Translations under genes and position numbers: made by a program | DNA from: an uncultured Lachnospira sp. | GTDB taxonomy: Bacteria; Bacillota; Clostridia; Lachnospirales; Lachnospiraceae | Direction: 5' to 3' | NCBI GenBank assembly: GCA_910587485.1 | Contig: CAJUKN010000006.1 | Coordinates: 62,001 to 126,000, forward strand | DNA: 64,000 bases | Shown: positions 35,326 through 44,090 of the stretch, piece by piece | How the letters are laid out: each line of letters starts with the position of its first letter | Numbering within the stretch: the stretch's first letter is position 1 | The notes under the pieces: generated by a model | The model's database searches: none | The model's input: the letters and a program-made list of their open reading frames with translations, nothing else | Told to the model about the DNA's origin: nothing

Positions 35326-36552
35326 ATGAGAAATGTTTTTGATGCTTTATATGAAGACAATTTACTTCATGTAATTTCAGAAACAGAACAACCAAGAGAA
35401 GTTACAGAAGAAGTTTATAAAAATACAGCAGTGGCTGTTAATTTATATTATAAAGAAACATTGAATTATTATTTTTCATATATCAAGAATATTCCTAAAA
35501 AAATAGATATTTATATCATTTCATCAAATGAACAAATATGGGGAGATATTGAAAAATTTGCTCATTTAGAGAATAATATTTTTTTATTAAAAAAAGAGAA
35601 TAGAGGTAGAGATATTAGCTCATTACTTGTAACTTTAAAAGAAATAGCATTAAATAAAAAATATATATGTTTTATTCATGATAAAAAAGAGATTCGTGAT
35701 GAAGTTAAGGAAGATACAAAGGCATGGATTGATAATTTATGGGGAAATACTTTGAAATCTAGCATATATATAAATAATATATTGAACGTATTGCAAGAGG
35801 AAAAAGTAGGAGTGTTAGTGCCGCCAAAGCCAATAGAAAATAAAATGATATATTCATATATTAATTTATGGGATGCTGATTTTGAAATGGCAAAATGCCT
35901 TGCTGATAAGATGAATTTAAATTGTGATATGAATATTAATAAGTCTCCTATTACATTGGGAACTGTATTTTGGTGTAAAACAGCAGCACTATTGAAGTTA
36001 TGGAAAATGAATTGGACATATGAGGATTTTCCAAAAGAACCATTACCTTTAGATGGTACCATAAATCATGCAATAGAACGTATTATTTCGTATGTTGCTC
36101 AAGATGCAGGATATACGACAGAGATTATTATGAACACTGCTTATAGTGAAAAATTGTTGTTGAAGTTTCACAAAACACTTTATGAAACTTATGATTTATT
36201 AAAAATGCTTTTTAATATTAAAGATATTAATGATTTGAAAAAATTTGAATATTATAGAGCAGATGTGGAATATATTTTTGCTCATCATAAAAGTGTGTAT
36301 CTTTATGGTGCAGGAGAAATTGGTGTGAAATTATCAGATTGGATAAAAATGTGGGGATTTAATATCAAAGGGTTTTTAGTAACTAAAAAGAGTGAAATAG
36401 AATATGTGGATAATATACCTGTTTATGAGCTAAAGGATATATATAATGATGATTCAGTAGGCATTATTATTAGTGTAGGGAAAAAATATATTGAAGAGAT
36501 TGAAAGTATATTGTTAAAAAATAAATTCAATTATTATATTTTAGAAAAGTAA
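35326..36552 (+). CDS. RgpF-type (rhamnan synthesis F) protein with C-terminal Rossmann-like module
   Basis: A 408-residue protein. Residues 1-300 match the rhamnan synthesis protein F family: VAVNLYYKETLNYYFSYIKN, KENRGRDISSLLVTL and ICFIHDKKE. RgpF members act with rhamnose-glucan and teichoic-type glycan assembly and are probably glycosyltransferases. From about 322 comes the shared module (KSVYLYGAGEIGVKLSDWI, then GIIISVGKKYIEEI); the acidic second-strand residue is replaced here (FLVTKK). GGAGG lies before the ATG, 11 bases after the preceding stop. Confidence 0.82.
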   Translation: MRNVFDALYEDNLLHVISETEQPREVTEEVYKNTAVAVNLYYKETLNYYFSYIKNIPKKIDIYIISSNEQIWGDIEKFAHLENNIFLLKKENRGRDISSLLVTLKEIALNKKYICFIHDKKEIRDEVKEDTKAWIDNLWGNTLKSSIYINNILNVLQEEKVGVLVPPKPIENKMIYSYINLWDADFEMAKCLADKMNLNCDMNINKSPITLGTVFWCKTAALLKLWKMNWTYEDFPKEPLPLDGTINHAIERIISYVAQDAGYTTEIIMNTAYSEKLLLKFHKTLYETYDLLKMLFNIKDINDLKKFEYYRADVEYIFAHHKSVYLYGAGEIGVKLSDWIKMWGFNIKGFLVTKKSEIEYVDNIPVYELKDIYNDDSVGIIISVGKKYIEEIESILLKNKFNYYILEK

Positions 36553-36580
36553 AAAGGTCGAAAGAAGTTTAGGTGAAAAT

Positions 36581-38014
36581 TTGAAAATTATAGTTTATGG
36601 TGTTGGAAAAATTTTTAAATCAAATTTATATAAAATAAATATGGATGATGTGATTGGTTTTGTTGACAGTTCATTGGATAGTGCTGATAAATTATTTATG
36701 GATAAAGAAATTATTGAACCTTCATTAATAAAAACATATGAATTTGATTATATAGTGATATTTACAGATAAGTATTTTAATGAAATAGCTGAAAGACTTA
36801 TATGGAATTATGGTATTAATATTAATAAAATTATAAATTATTTGTATATTTTTGAAGAAGAATCCATTTTTTGTAAATCACGATTAGCTTACGCTGCTGC
36901 TAAATTTTGCAATACATATGAAACTAAAAAGGTATTAGATGTGTCTGGTTTTATTGGTCGCACACAATACTGCTGTAAAAAGCATTTTCTTTTGCTGGAT
37001 TGTTTTATGATAAACCAATATGAAGATGAAACATTATTTTATTATAATATATATAACAATATATATTATAATGTAATAGATATAAAAAATATTTATTATG
37101 ATTTTATTTTAATATTGGATATGGATATAAAATCATGTATTCAATATATTCATTTATTAAAAGAATTTGGCAATTATATATTATTTTCAATTCCTCACGG
37201 TAAAGAAAATGAATATGCCCAGATTTTTGGGAAAAACTTTCATTTATTAAATATACATGGTATGTTATTTGGTGTTATTTGTACATGTCATAAAGTTAAA
37301 ATTTATGAAGTTACACATAAGTCGTTTATAGGGCTTGATGATGATTTGTATGTGCCAATATATGCTGGCAGTTATAAAGGGGGATTAGATTTATACTTGC
37401 ATGATAATGCAGGCAACCATATTTCAGAATATAATGACAAAATTAATGAAGCAACAGCTATGTATTGGATATGGAAAAATGATGACAGTGAGTATGTAGG
37501 AATAAATCATTATCGCAGATTTTTTCAATCAAAAATAAATTCGTATGGTTATTTTCAAAAAGTTGAATTATTAACTTTGCTTGAAAATTATGATATTATT
37601 GTTGCAAAGCCAGAGTATTTTGACAACATGAGTGTAGAAAAATATTTAAAAGAAACCGTTGATTTTGAAGCATTTGAAACCACCATGTATGTTTTTAAGG
37701 AAATATTAGAAGACTGTGAAATAAAAGATAAAGAAGCCTTTGATTTTGTGTTTAAAGGAAATATGATTTTTCCATGTAATATGATGATATTAAAGAAAAC
37801 TATATATGATGAATATTGTGCATGGCTGTTTCCAAAAGTGTTCGCTTTATTAGAAAAGGTTGATATCAAGAGAGAATGGGATAATTATAGTAAAAGAATA
37901 ATTGGGTTTATTACAGAAAGATTATTTACTGTATGGATAGTACAACAAAAGTATTCTGTGTATGAAATGCCAATTAAATTTTTAGGAGAATTTAGTGTGT
38001 ATGGAAAAAATTAA
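36581..38014 (+). CDS. Rossmann module + DUF4422-type glycosyltransferase
   Basis: A 477-residue protein. The N-terminal 88 residues are the shared module (KIIVYGVGKIFKSNLYKIN, IGFVDSS, YIVIFTDKYF). A middle stretch (about 110-225) resembles a worn methyltransferase fold. The last 230 residues are DUF4422 (NEATAMYWIWKN, YVGINHYRRFF, MIFPCNMMI), found in capsular glycosyltransferases. Start appears to be TTG 36581, with AGGTGA 4 bases upstream and no better codon in frame. Its end overlaps the next gene. Confidence 0.78.
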   Translation: MKIIVYGVGKIFKSNLYKINMDDVIGFVDSSLDSADKLFMDKEIIEPSLIKTYEFDYIVIFTDKYFNEIAERLIWNYGININKIINYLYIFEEESIFCKSRLAYAAAKFCNTYETKKVLDVSGFIGRTQYCCKKHFLLLDCFMINQYEDETLFYYNIYNNIYYNVIDIKNIYYDFILILDMDIKSCIQYIHLLKEFGNYILFSIPHGKENEYAQIFGKNFHLLNIHGMLFGVICTCHKVKIYEVTHKSFIGLDDDLYVPIYAGSYKGGLDLYLHDNAGNHISEYNDKINEATAMYWIWKNDDSEYVGINHYRRFFQSKINSYGYFQKVELLTLLENYDIIVAKPEYFDNMSVEKYLKETVDFEAFETTMYVFKEILEDCEIKDKEAFDFVFKGNMIFPCNMMILKKTIYDEYCAWLFPKVFALLEKVDIKREWDNYSKRIIGFITERLFTVWIVQQKYSVYEMPIKFLGEFSVYGKN

Positions 38015-39362
38015 TAATGTAAAAGTTACAGTATTAATGCCTTGTTTGAATGTTGGAAAATATATAGGTAAATGTTTAGACTCTGTTTTAAACCAAACAA
38101 TGAAGGAGTTGGAAATTTTTTGTATTGATGCTGGTTCAACAGACGGAACACTTGAAATATTAGAAGAATATGCAGCTAAGGATGAAAGAATTACAATTAT
38201 TCATTCAGATGTGAAAAGCTATGGTTATCAGATGAATTTGGGCGTTGCCAAAGCACAAGGTGAATATATTGGGATTGTTGAAACCGATGATTTTGTTGAA
38301 ACAGATATGTTTGAAAGTTTATATCAAAATATTAAAGGAACACAAGCCGATTATATTAAAGGAACAGCAATGGAATTTTATGAAGTGAATGGAATGTTTG
38401 TTAGAACATGTCCACATATTCCTTGTGCTGCTCTCAAAGAAAACGAAATTGTAGAAATTAATCCTAGTAAAGAACCACATATATTTATTACGGATAATTT
38501 TTTATGGAATGGTATATATAAAACGCAGCTTTTAAAGCAAATTCAATTTAGAGAAACACCAGGTGCAGCATATCAGGATATTGGAGTTTTATTTAAAATT
38601 GCTACTACTGCAAAAAAAGCAATTTATATTAATAAAAATGTCTATTTATATAGACAGAATAATATGACCGCTTCTTCTTACAATAAAAAAAGCTTAATGT
38701 TTGTAGATGGAGAATATACCAATATTATAGACAATTATCTGGATGATTTAGGAGACTTATGGAAAAAGATATGTTATAAAAAGCTAACATGGCTGATAAT
38801 TGATAGATTTGAGATTATGGCAGGTTCAGGTGTTTATTGGGAGGAGTCAATAAACGCTATGAAAGGGATTGCAGATAAAATGAGATTGGCATTAAACAAA
38901 CAGATTATTGGCAAAGGAGATTATACGAATGATTATTGGGAAAAATTACAATTATTTATGCGAAATCCTTATGAATTGTTTATTTTAGAATCCAATTTGC
39001 TTCAGCAAGAAATTAAGTATATACAATCGATTTATGACTTTATTGGAAATCAAGAAGTAATTTTATTTGGAAGCGGTAATTGGGGAAAATATTTGGCAAG
39101 TTTGTTGTTGATTTGTTTTGGAATTAAAATAAAGGCTTTTTGGGATAATGATGAATCAAAGTGGAATCAATCTATTAATGATATTAAAATTGAAAAACCT
39201 AAAAAATTAACAGTTGAAAATTGTGTTTATATTATTACTAATAAACAACATGCAGACAGTATTCATCATCAATTGATTAATATGGGAGTTAATAAAAAAG
39301 ATATTATGGAGTATCATATGGATATTGATACAAGACTGTATCGGTGTATATCAATTGTCTAA
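38001..39362 (+). CDS. GT2 glycosyltransferase with C-terminal Rossmann-like module
   Basis: About 453 residues. GT2 domain: VTVLMPCLNVGKYIGKCLDS, IDAGSTDGT, and VETDDFV in place of the more common DSDD, still giving two acidic residues. From about 351 the module follows (QEVILFGSGNWGKYLASLLL, AFWDND, CVYIITNKQHADSI). The start is either GTG 37995 (5 bases after AGGAGA) or ATG 38001 (11 bases); both overlap the previous gene, so translation is coupled. Sugar donor unknown. Confidence 0.85.
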   Translation: MEKINNVKVTVLMPCLNVGKYIGKCLDSVLNQTMKELEIFCIDAGSTDGTLEILEEYAAKDERITIIHSDVKSYGYQMNLGVAKAQGEYIGIVETDDFVETDMFESLYQNIKGTQADYIKGTAMEFYEVNGMFVRTCPHIPCAALKENEIVEINPSKEPHIFITDNFLWNGIYKTQLLKQIQFRETPGAAYQDIGVLFKIATTAKKAIYINKNVYLYRQNNMTASSYNKKSLMFVDGEYTNIIDNYLDDLGDLWKKICYKKLTWLIIDRFEIMAGSGVYWEESINAMKGIADKMRLALNKQIIGKGDYTNDYWEKLQLFMRNPYELFILESNLLQQEIKYIQSIYDFIGNQEVILFGSGNWGKYLASLLLICFGIKIKAFWDNDESKWNQSINDIKIEKPKKLTVENCVYIITNKQHADSIHHQLINMGVNKKDIMEYHMDIDTRLYRCISIV

Positions 39363-39388
39363 AAAATGAAAAGGATAAGGAAGTAGTA

Positions 39389-41704
39389 ATGGAATTAATT
39401 AAAGAAATACCAAAAGGAATTATTCGGTGGTATTCATTTCCAGCGTATAGTAAAATTTTATGTATTACACAAACTTACAATGATTCAGATACTATCTTTA
39501 ATACAATAAAAGAAATGGAATTATATACAGAAAGGATTACATTATCTGATTTAATAAGTGGGAATTTTAATGCTGAATTTTATGATTATGTAGTTGGCAT
39601 AGATATTATTGAATATACAGAAAATCCAGTTGTTTTATTGCAGGCAATTAAAAAGAGTTTAAAGAAAGATGGAAAATTGCTTCTGGGTACAGATAATAGG
39701 TTGGGAGTTCGTTATTTTTGTGGAGATAGAGACCCATTTACAGAGCGGAATTTTGATGGTGTTGAAAATTATCTTTGTGTCAATCCAGAAGATATGAAGC
39801 AATTAAAAGGACGAGCTTATGCAAAAGCAGAATTGATTTCTTTTTTAGAGCATAGTGGTTTTTCTTATTATAAATTTTATTCAATTTTACCGGAATTAAC
39901 TGCTCCACAAGTATTGATAGCACAGGATTATATTCCAAATGAAGAATTGGATATAAGAATTTTTCCTCAATATAATAGCCCCTCTACTGTTTTTTTGGAA
40001 GAAGAAAAGTTATATGCTTCATTATTGCAAAATAATATGCTACATACAATGGCAAATGGTTTTTTCATTGAGTGTCCTTTAGATGGAGTATTTTCAGATG
40101 TAAATCAGGTAACGGTTTCTATGTGCAGAGGTGAAGAAAATGCAATGTGTACAATTATTTCAAGTAATAAAGTAGAGAAGAAACCTTTATATAAAAAAGG
40201 TGAAATTAAATTAAAAAAATTATTGGATAATAATCAATATTTAACTGCACATGGAATTAATATGGTTGAAGCTGAAATTGTTGCAGATTCTCTTAGAATG
40301 CCATTAATTAACGCACAACCTGCAACAAATTATTTTAGAAATATTTTATTGCAGGATAAGGAAAAATTTTGGATAATATTAGATGAATATTGGAATCTTA
40401 TTTTACATTCTTCTGAACATGTACCATATGAGAATGTTGATTGGGAAAAGTTTGACCCCTATTGGTATAAACGAAAACCAGATGACCCCAATAAAGATAA
40501 ATGGCGTAAAATTGCATTTGGCACTCAAGAGGAAAAAGAAAATTTGGGTGTTATTCTAAAAAGAGGATACATTGATTTGGTGTCTTTGAATTGTTTTTAC
40601 GCGGAAGATAAATTTTTATTTTTTGACCAAGAATTATATGTTGAAAATTTGCCAGCAAAGGCTATTTTATTGAGAACGATAGACTTTATTTATGAATTTA
40701 ATAGAAAATTTGAATTAATTATTCCTAAGAAATTAGTACTTGAGAAATTTCATTTAAATGAATATATGGATATATATTATAAATATATAGAAAAATTTCT
40801 TGTAGAGTTTCGCAATGATGATAAACTGGCTGATTATTATGAAAAACGAAGAAGAGACACAGGCATTATCAATATGAATCGTCAAAGAATGAATTATTCA
40901 GAGCAAGAATATCATCATATGTTTCGTGATATTTTTTGTCATATAGAGGGACGAAAGTTATATATTTTTGGTTCTGGACGATTTGCTAAAAGATTTATTT
41001 CACAATTTGGCAAAGAATATGAGATTACAGGTTTGCTTGATAATCAAAAACAAAAATGGGGAACAAAAGTAGAGGGGATTGAAGTTTTTAATCCTGACAT
41101 TTTAAAAAATATGGATAAAGCGAGATTGAAAATCATTATTTGTATAAAAAATTATATTTCTGTTGTTAAGCAGTTAGAAAGTATGGAAATTTATAATTTT
41201 AGTATTTATGACAGTTATTTGGAATATCCAAGAAAACAAATGGTTGCGAAATCTATCAATGATGAAAATATTTTGAAAAAGTATAATGTAGGATATATTG
41301 CAGGTGTGTTTGATTTGTTTCATATTGGACATCTTAATTTGCTGAGGAAAGCAAAAGAACAATGTAATTATTTAATTGTTGGCGTTGTTACAGATGAAGG
41401 AGTACGCAAACATAAAAAAACAAATCCAGAAATACCATTTCAAGAAAGAAAAGAAATTGTAGGAGCATGTAAATATGTAGATGAGGTTGTTGAGATTCCA
41501 TTAGACTGGGGTGGCACAGATGAAGCATATCGCAGATATCAATTTGATGTTCAATTTTCAGGAGATGATTATGCGAATGACCCTGGTTGGATTGCAAGTA
41601 AAAAGCTACTGCAAAAACATGGTGCAGATTTGGTGTTTTTTCCTTATACAAAATCGACAAGTTCAACAAAAATAAAGGAGAGTCTTAAGAAAAAAGGTAT
41701 ATAA
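39389..41704 (+). CDS. Methyltransferase-like + Rossmann module + cytidylyltransferase protein
   Basis: About 771 residues in three parts. The first 200 look like a class I methyltransferase (YDYVVGIDIIEYTENPVVLL, LKKDGKLLLGTDNRLG). A central region of about 300 residues includes a worn kinase-like or carrier segment I cannot place. Residues 522-611 are the shared module (KLYIFGSGRFAKRFISQF, GLLDNQ, KIIICIKNYI). The final 140 residues are a glycerol-3-phosphate-type cytidylyltransferase (GVFDLFHIGHLNLLRKAK with HIGH, and KSTSSTKIKESL). It should make a CDP-alcohol donor, which suits the LicD transferases. Start at ATG 39389, behind AAGGAAG. Confidence 0.83.
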   Translation: MELIKEIPKGIIRWYSFPAYSKILCITQTYNDSDTIFNTIKEMELYTERITLSDLISGNFNAEFYDYVVGIDIIEYTENPVVLLQAIKKSLKKDGKLLLGTDNRLGVRYFCGDRDPFTERNFDGVENYLCVNPEDMKQLKGRAYAKAELISFLEHSGFSYYKFYSILPELTAPQVLIAQDYIPNEELDIRIFPQYNSPSTVFLEEEKLYASLLQNNMLHTMANGFFIECPLDGVFSDVNQVTVSMCRGEENAMCTIISSNKVEKKPLYKKGEIKLKKLLDNNQYLTAHGINMVEAEIVADSLRMPLINAQPATNYFRNILLQDKEKFWIILDEYWNLILHSSEHVPYENVDWEKFDPYWYKRKPDDPNKDKWRKIAFGTQEEKENLGVILKRGYIDLVSLNCFYAEDKFLFFDQELYVENLPAKAILLRTIDFIYEFNRKFELIIPKKLVLEKFHLNEYMDIYYKYIEKFLVEFRNDDKLADYYEKRRRDTGIINMNRQRMNYSEQEYHHMFRDIFCHIEGRKLYIFGSGRFAKRFISQFGKEYEITGLLDNQKQKWGTKVEGIEVFNPDILKNMDKARLKIIICIKNYISVVKQLESMEIYNFSIYDSYLEYPRKQMVAKSINDENILKKYNVGYIAGVFDLFHIGHLNLLRKAKEQCNYLIVGVVTDEGVRKHKKTNPEIPFQERKEIVGACKYVDEVVEIPLDWGGTDEAYRRYQFDVQFSGDDYANDPGWIASKKLLQKHGADLVFFPYTKSTSSTKIKESLKKKGI

Positions 41705-41731
41705 CAAACAATTTAGAAACGGGGATTTATT

Positions 41732-42961
41732 ATGGAAATAGTTAGTTCAATTGCAGGAATAGTGCTTCCTGAATTTCCTAATCAAGGAATAGGGGATATT
41801 AAAAGTGCAGGATTTGAAAATGTATTATTGGATTTAAGCGTGTATTGTTCAGGAATAAAATTGAGAAGTTTTGAAACAAAATTAAATCCAGAGCAGGTAA
41901 AGCAAGATTTTGATAAATTTATTAAAGGAATACAATCAAAAAATCTTAAAGTGACAATAGCACTCTTACCATATTTGTTAAGAGATACAAAACGAACTGA
42001 TTTAAATGAACTGTTGCTGCGTATTGGCAAAGACAGCATAAAAGTGCTTGAAAAGATGGGCTGTAAACATATTATTGTAAGACCATTGTATATAGGTGTT
42101 CCTTTTGATAAAGAATGGGAAATTAATAAAGCATATTATTTGGAACTTGCTAAGGAATGTAAAAAAGAAGATACAATGATATTGCTGCAAAATCAATGTA
42201 AAGATGTAAATGGACATCTTGTTAGAGGAGTGTGTTCCGACGAAAAAATAGCAGTAAAGTGGATTGATGAATTAAATAAAGAAGTGAGAAGCAAGCGTTT
42301 TGGATTTTGTCTTGATGTAGGTATTTGCAGTATGTGTGGACAGAATATGCAGGATATGATTGTGACATTAGGAGAACGCGTTAAAACGATTTTGATAAGC
42401 GATAATAATGGGAGTGCTGAGAAAGCATTATTGCCTTTTACAAGCAGAGCAGATACAGAAAATTCTACAGATTGGCTTAGCTTAATAAGAGGCTTACGTC
42501 AAATTAAATTTGATGGACAGCTTGTGATAGATTGTGCAGATACAGCTAGGAATTTTTCGCCTATTTTGCGTCCTCAGCTTCTTGCGTTGTCAAAATCTAT
42601 AATGGATTATTTTAAGTGGCAGATTGAGATTGAAACATCTTTAAAAAAATACCGTTCTATTGTTCTTTTTGGTGCGGGAAATATGTGCCGTAATTTTATG
42701 AAATGTTATGGGGAACAGTATAAACCATTATTTACTTGTGATAATAATTCATCAATATGGGGAACCCAGTTTTGTGGTCTTGAGGTGAAAAATCCAGAAG
42801 CGTTAAAAAAATTGCCAAAGGATTGTGGTGTGTATATTTGTAATGTATATTATAGAGAAATTGAACAACAATTAAAAGAATTGGGTATAGAAAATATTGA
42901 GTTTTTTAATGATGAATATTTGTCATCCTATTATGAAAACCGATTGAAAAGAAGACAATAG
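41732..42961 (+). CDS. Degenerate TIM-barrel isomerase-like protein with C-terminal Rossmann module
   Basis: A 409-residue protein. Residues 1-290 are an AP-endonuclease-2/xylose-isomerase-type TIM barrel, paralogous to the next gene (shared STDW motif and order of strands). Compared with that gene, presumed metal ligands are altered: ENIY reads QNQC, DTGHAN reads DVGICS, HIHDND reads LISDNN, and FETAP reads IDCAD. It is therefore probably not an ordinary isomerase. From about 308 the module follows (RSIVLFGAGNMCRNFMKCY, TCDNNS, VYICNVYYREI). It may be a regulatory partner or have a new activity. Confidence 0.75.
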   Translation: MEIVSSIAGIVLPEFPNQGIGDIKSAGFENVLLDLSVYCSGIKLRSFETKLNPEQVKQDFDKFIKGIQSKNLKVTIALLPYLLRDTKRTDLNELLLRIGKDSIKVLEKMGCKHIIVRPLYIGVPFDKEWEINKAYYLELAKECKKEDTMILLQNQCKDVNGHLVRGVCSDEKIAVKWIDELNKEVRSKRFGFCLDVGICSMCGQNMQDMIVTLGERVKTILISDNNGSAEKALLPFTSRADTENSTDWLSLIRGLRQIKFDGQLVIDCADTARNFSPILRPQLLALSKSIMDYFKWQIEIETSLKKYRSIVLFGAGNMCRNFMKCYGEQYKPLFTCDNNSSIWGTQFCGLEVKNPEALKKLPKDCGVYICNVYYREIEQQLKELGIENIEFFNDEYLSSYYENRLKRRQ

Positions 42962-43017
42962 TGGATTTGTATTTATAGCATGATATTGCAAGTTATAGAA
43001 AGGCAGAGGAGAATTAT

Positions 43018-43959
43018 ATGTTAAAAATTGGTGTTCAGACAAAAACAGTCATTAACCATGAAAATCCCGCAGAAGGATTTGAAAAAGTAAAAAAGGCAGG
43101 TTTTTCTTGTGTTGATTTTAGTTTAAATGAATATTTGCTCAATAAAACATTATATGCAAAACAATTAAATACTTTTTTTGATAAGACAGGGGAAGAATTG
43201 CAGGAATATTTTAGATTATTTAAGGAATATTCAAAAAAGACAGGCATTGCTGTTCATCAGATGCATATGCCATATCCGAATTATGTTCCAGAAGCTTCAG
43301 AGGAATTAAATGCGTATCTTCGTGATGTTGTTGCTATAAAGAGTATGCAGCTTTGTGAGTATTTAGATTGTAAATATATTGTAATACATGGTTTAAAATT
43401 GGCAAAATATTTGGGTTCAGAAGAAGCAGAGTGGAAAATGACAGAGAAATTTTTAGATTTTTTAGCCCCTATGGCAAAAGAGATGGGGATTACCATGTGT
43501 GTTGAAAATATCTATATTAGTACTGGAAACCATATTTTAGAAGGACCATGTTGTGATGCAGTTAAGGCAGCAGAGCGCATTGACCGTATGAATGATAAGT
43601 ATGGTGCAGAAGTTCTTGGATTTTGTTTTGATACAGGACATGCAAATCTGGTGGGAATTGATTTTGAGCGTTTTATTATGACATTGGGAAATCGGCTGAA
43701 AGTATTACATATACATGATAATGATGGCATTGCAGACCTGCATCAAGTGCCATTTACATTTACCAAGACAAGAGAAAATAAGCCATCTACGGATTGGAAC
43801 GGATTTGTCAATGCTTTAAAAGCTATCAAGTTTGATAAAGTACTTAGTTTTGAAACGGCGCCAGTGCTTGATTCATTTCCCATGGAAATGAGAGAAGATG
43901 CATTAGCATTTATTGCTAAAATTGGAAGATATTTTGCAGAAAAGATTGAAGATAGATAG
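43018..43959 (+). CDS. Sugar phosphate isomerase/epimerase-type TIM-barrel protein
   Basis: A 313-residue member of the AP_endonuc_2 group with intact likely metal ligands: VHQMHMPYP, IVIHGLK, CVENIYI, CFDTGHANL, HIHDNDG and SFETAP. Members isomerise or epimerise keto-sugars and inositols. It would supply a rare sugar to the locus. It lacks the Rossmann module that its degenerate twin upstream carries, so the two may work as a pair (catalytic and docked). AGGAGA lies before the ATG. Confidence 0.85.
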   Translation: MLKIGVQTKTVINHENPAEGFEKVKKAGFSCVDFSLNEYLLNKTLYAKQLNTFFDKTGEELQEYFRLFKEYSKKTGIAVHQMHMPYPNYVPEASEELNAYLRDVVAIKSMQLCEYLDCKYIVIHGLKLAKYLGSEEAEWKMTEKFLDFLAPMAKEMGITMCVENIYISTGNHILEGPCCDAVKAAERIDRMNDKYGAEVLGFCFDTGHANLVGIDFERFIMTLGNRLKVLHIHDNDGIADLHQVPFTFTKTRENKPSTDWNGFVNALKAIKFDKVLSFETAPVLDSFPMEMREDALAFIAKIGRYFAEKIEDR

Positions 43960-44045
43960 AAAGAATGCAAATAAATAGAAAATATAGTAAACTTAAAATA
44001 AAGATTAGATTAAATGAAGAATTAAACTGAAAGAGAGGTGGTAAC

Positions 44046-44084
44046 ATGCTGCATTTGCTAAGAAATGAAAGCAGCATGTTGTAA
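44046..44084 (+). promoter_or_regulatory. Possible 12-codon leader peptide with hairpin
   Basis: GAGAGGTGG is followed 5 bases later by ATG and the short frame MLHLLRNESSML. Its ends, ACATGCTGC and GCAGCATGT, form a perfect 9-bp stem. The stop is 6 bases before the next gene's ATG, which has no ribosome site of its own. Translational coupling or leader control is plausible. Confidence 0.35.
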
Positions 44085-44090
44085 ATTGCA

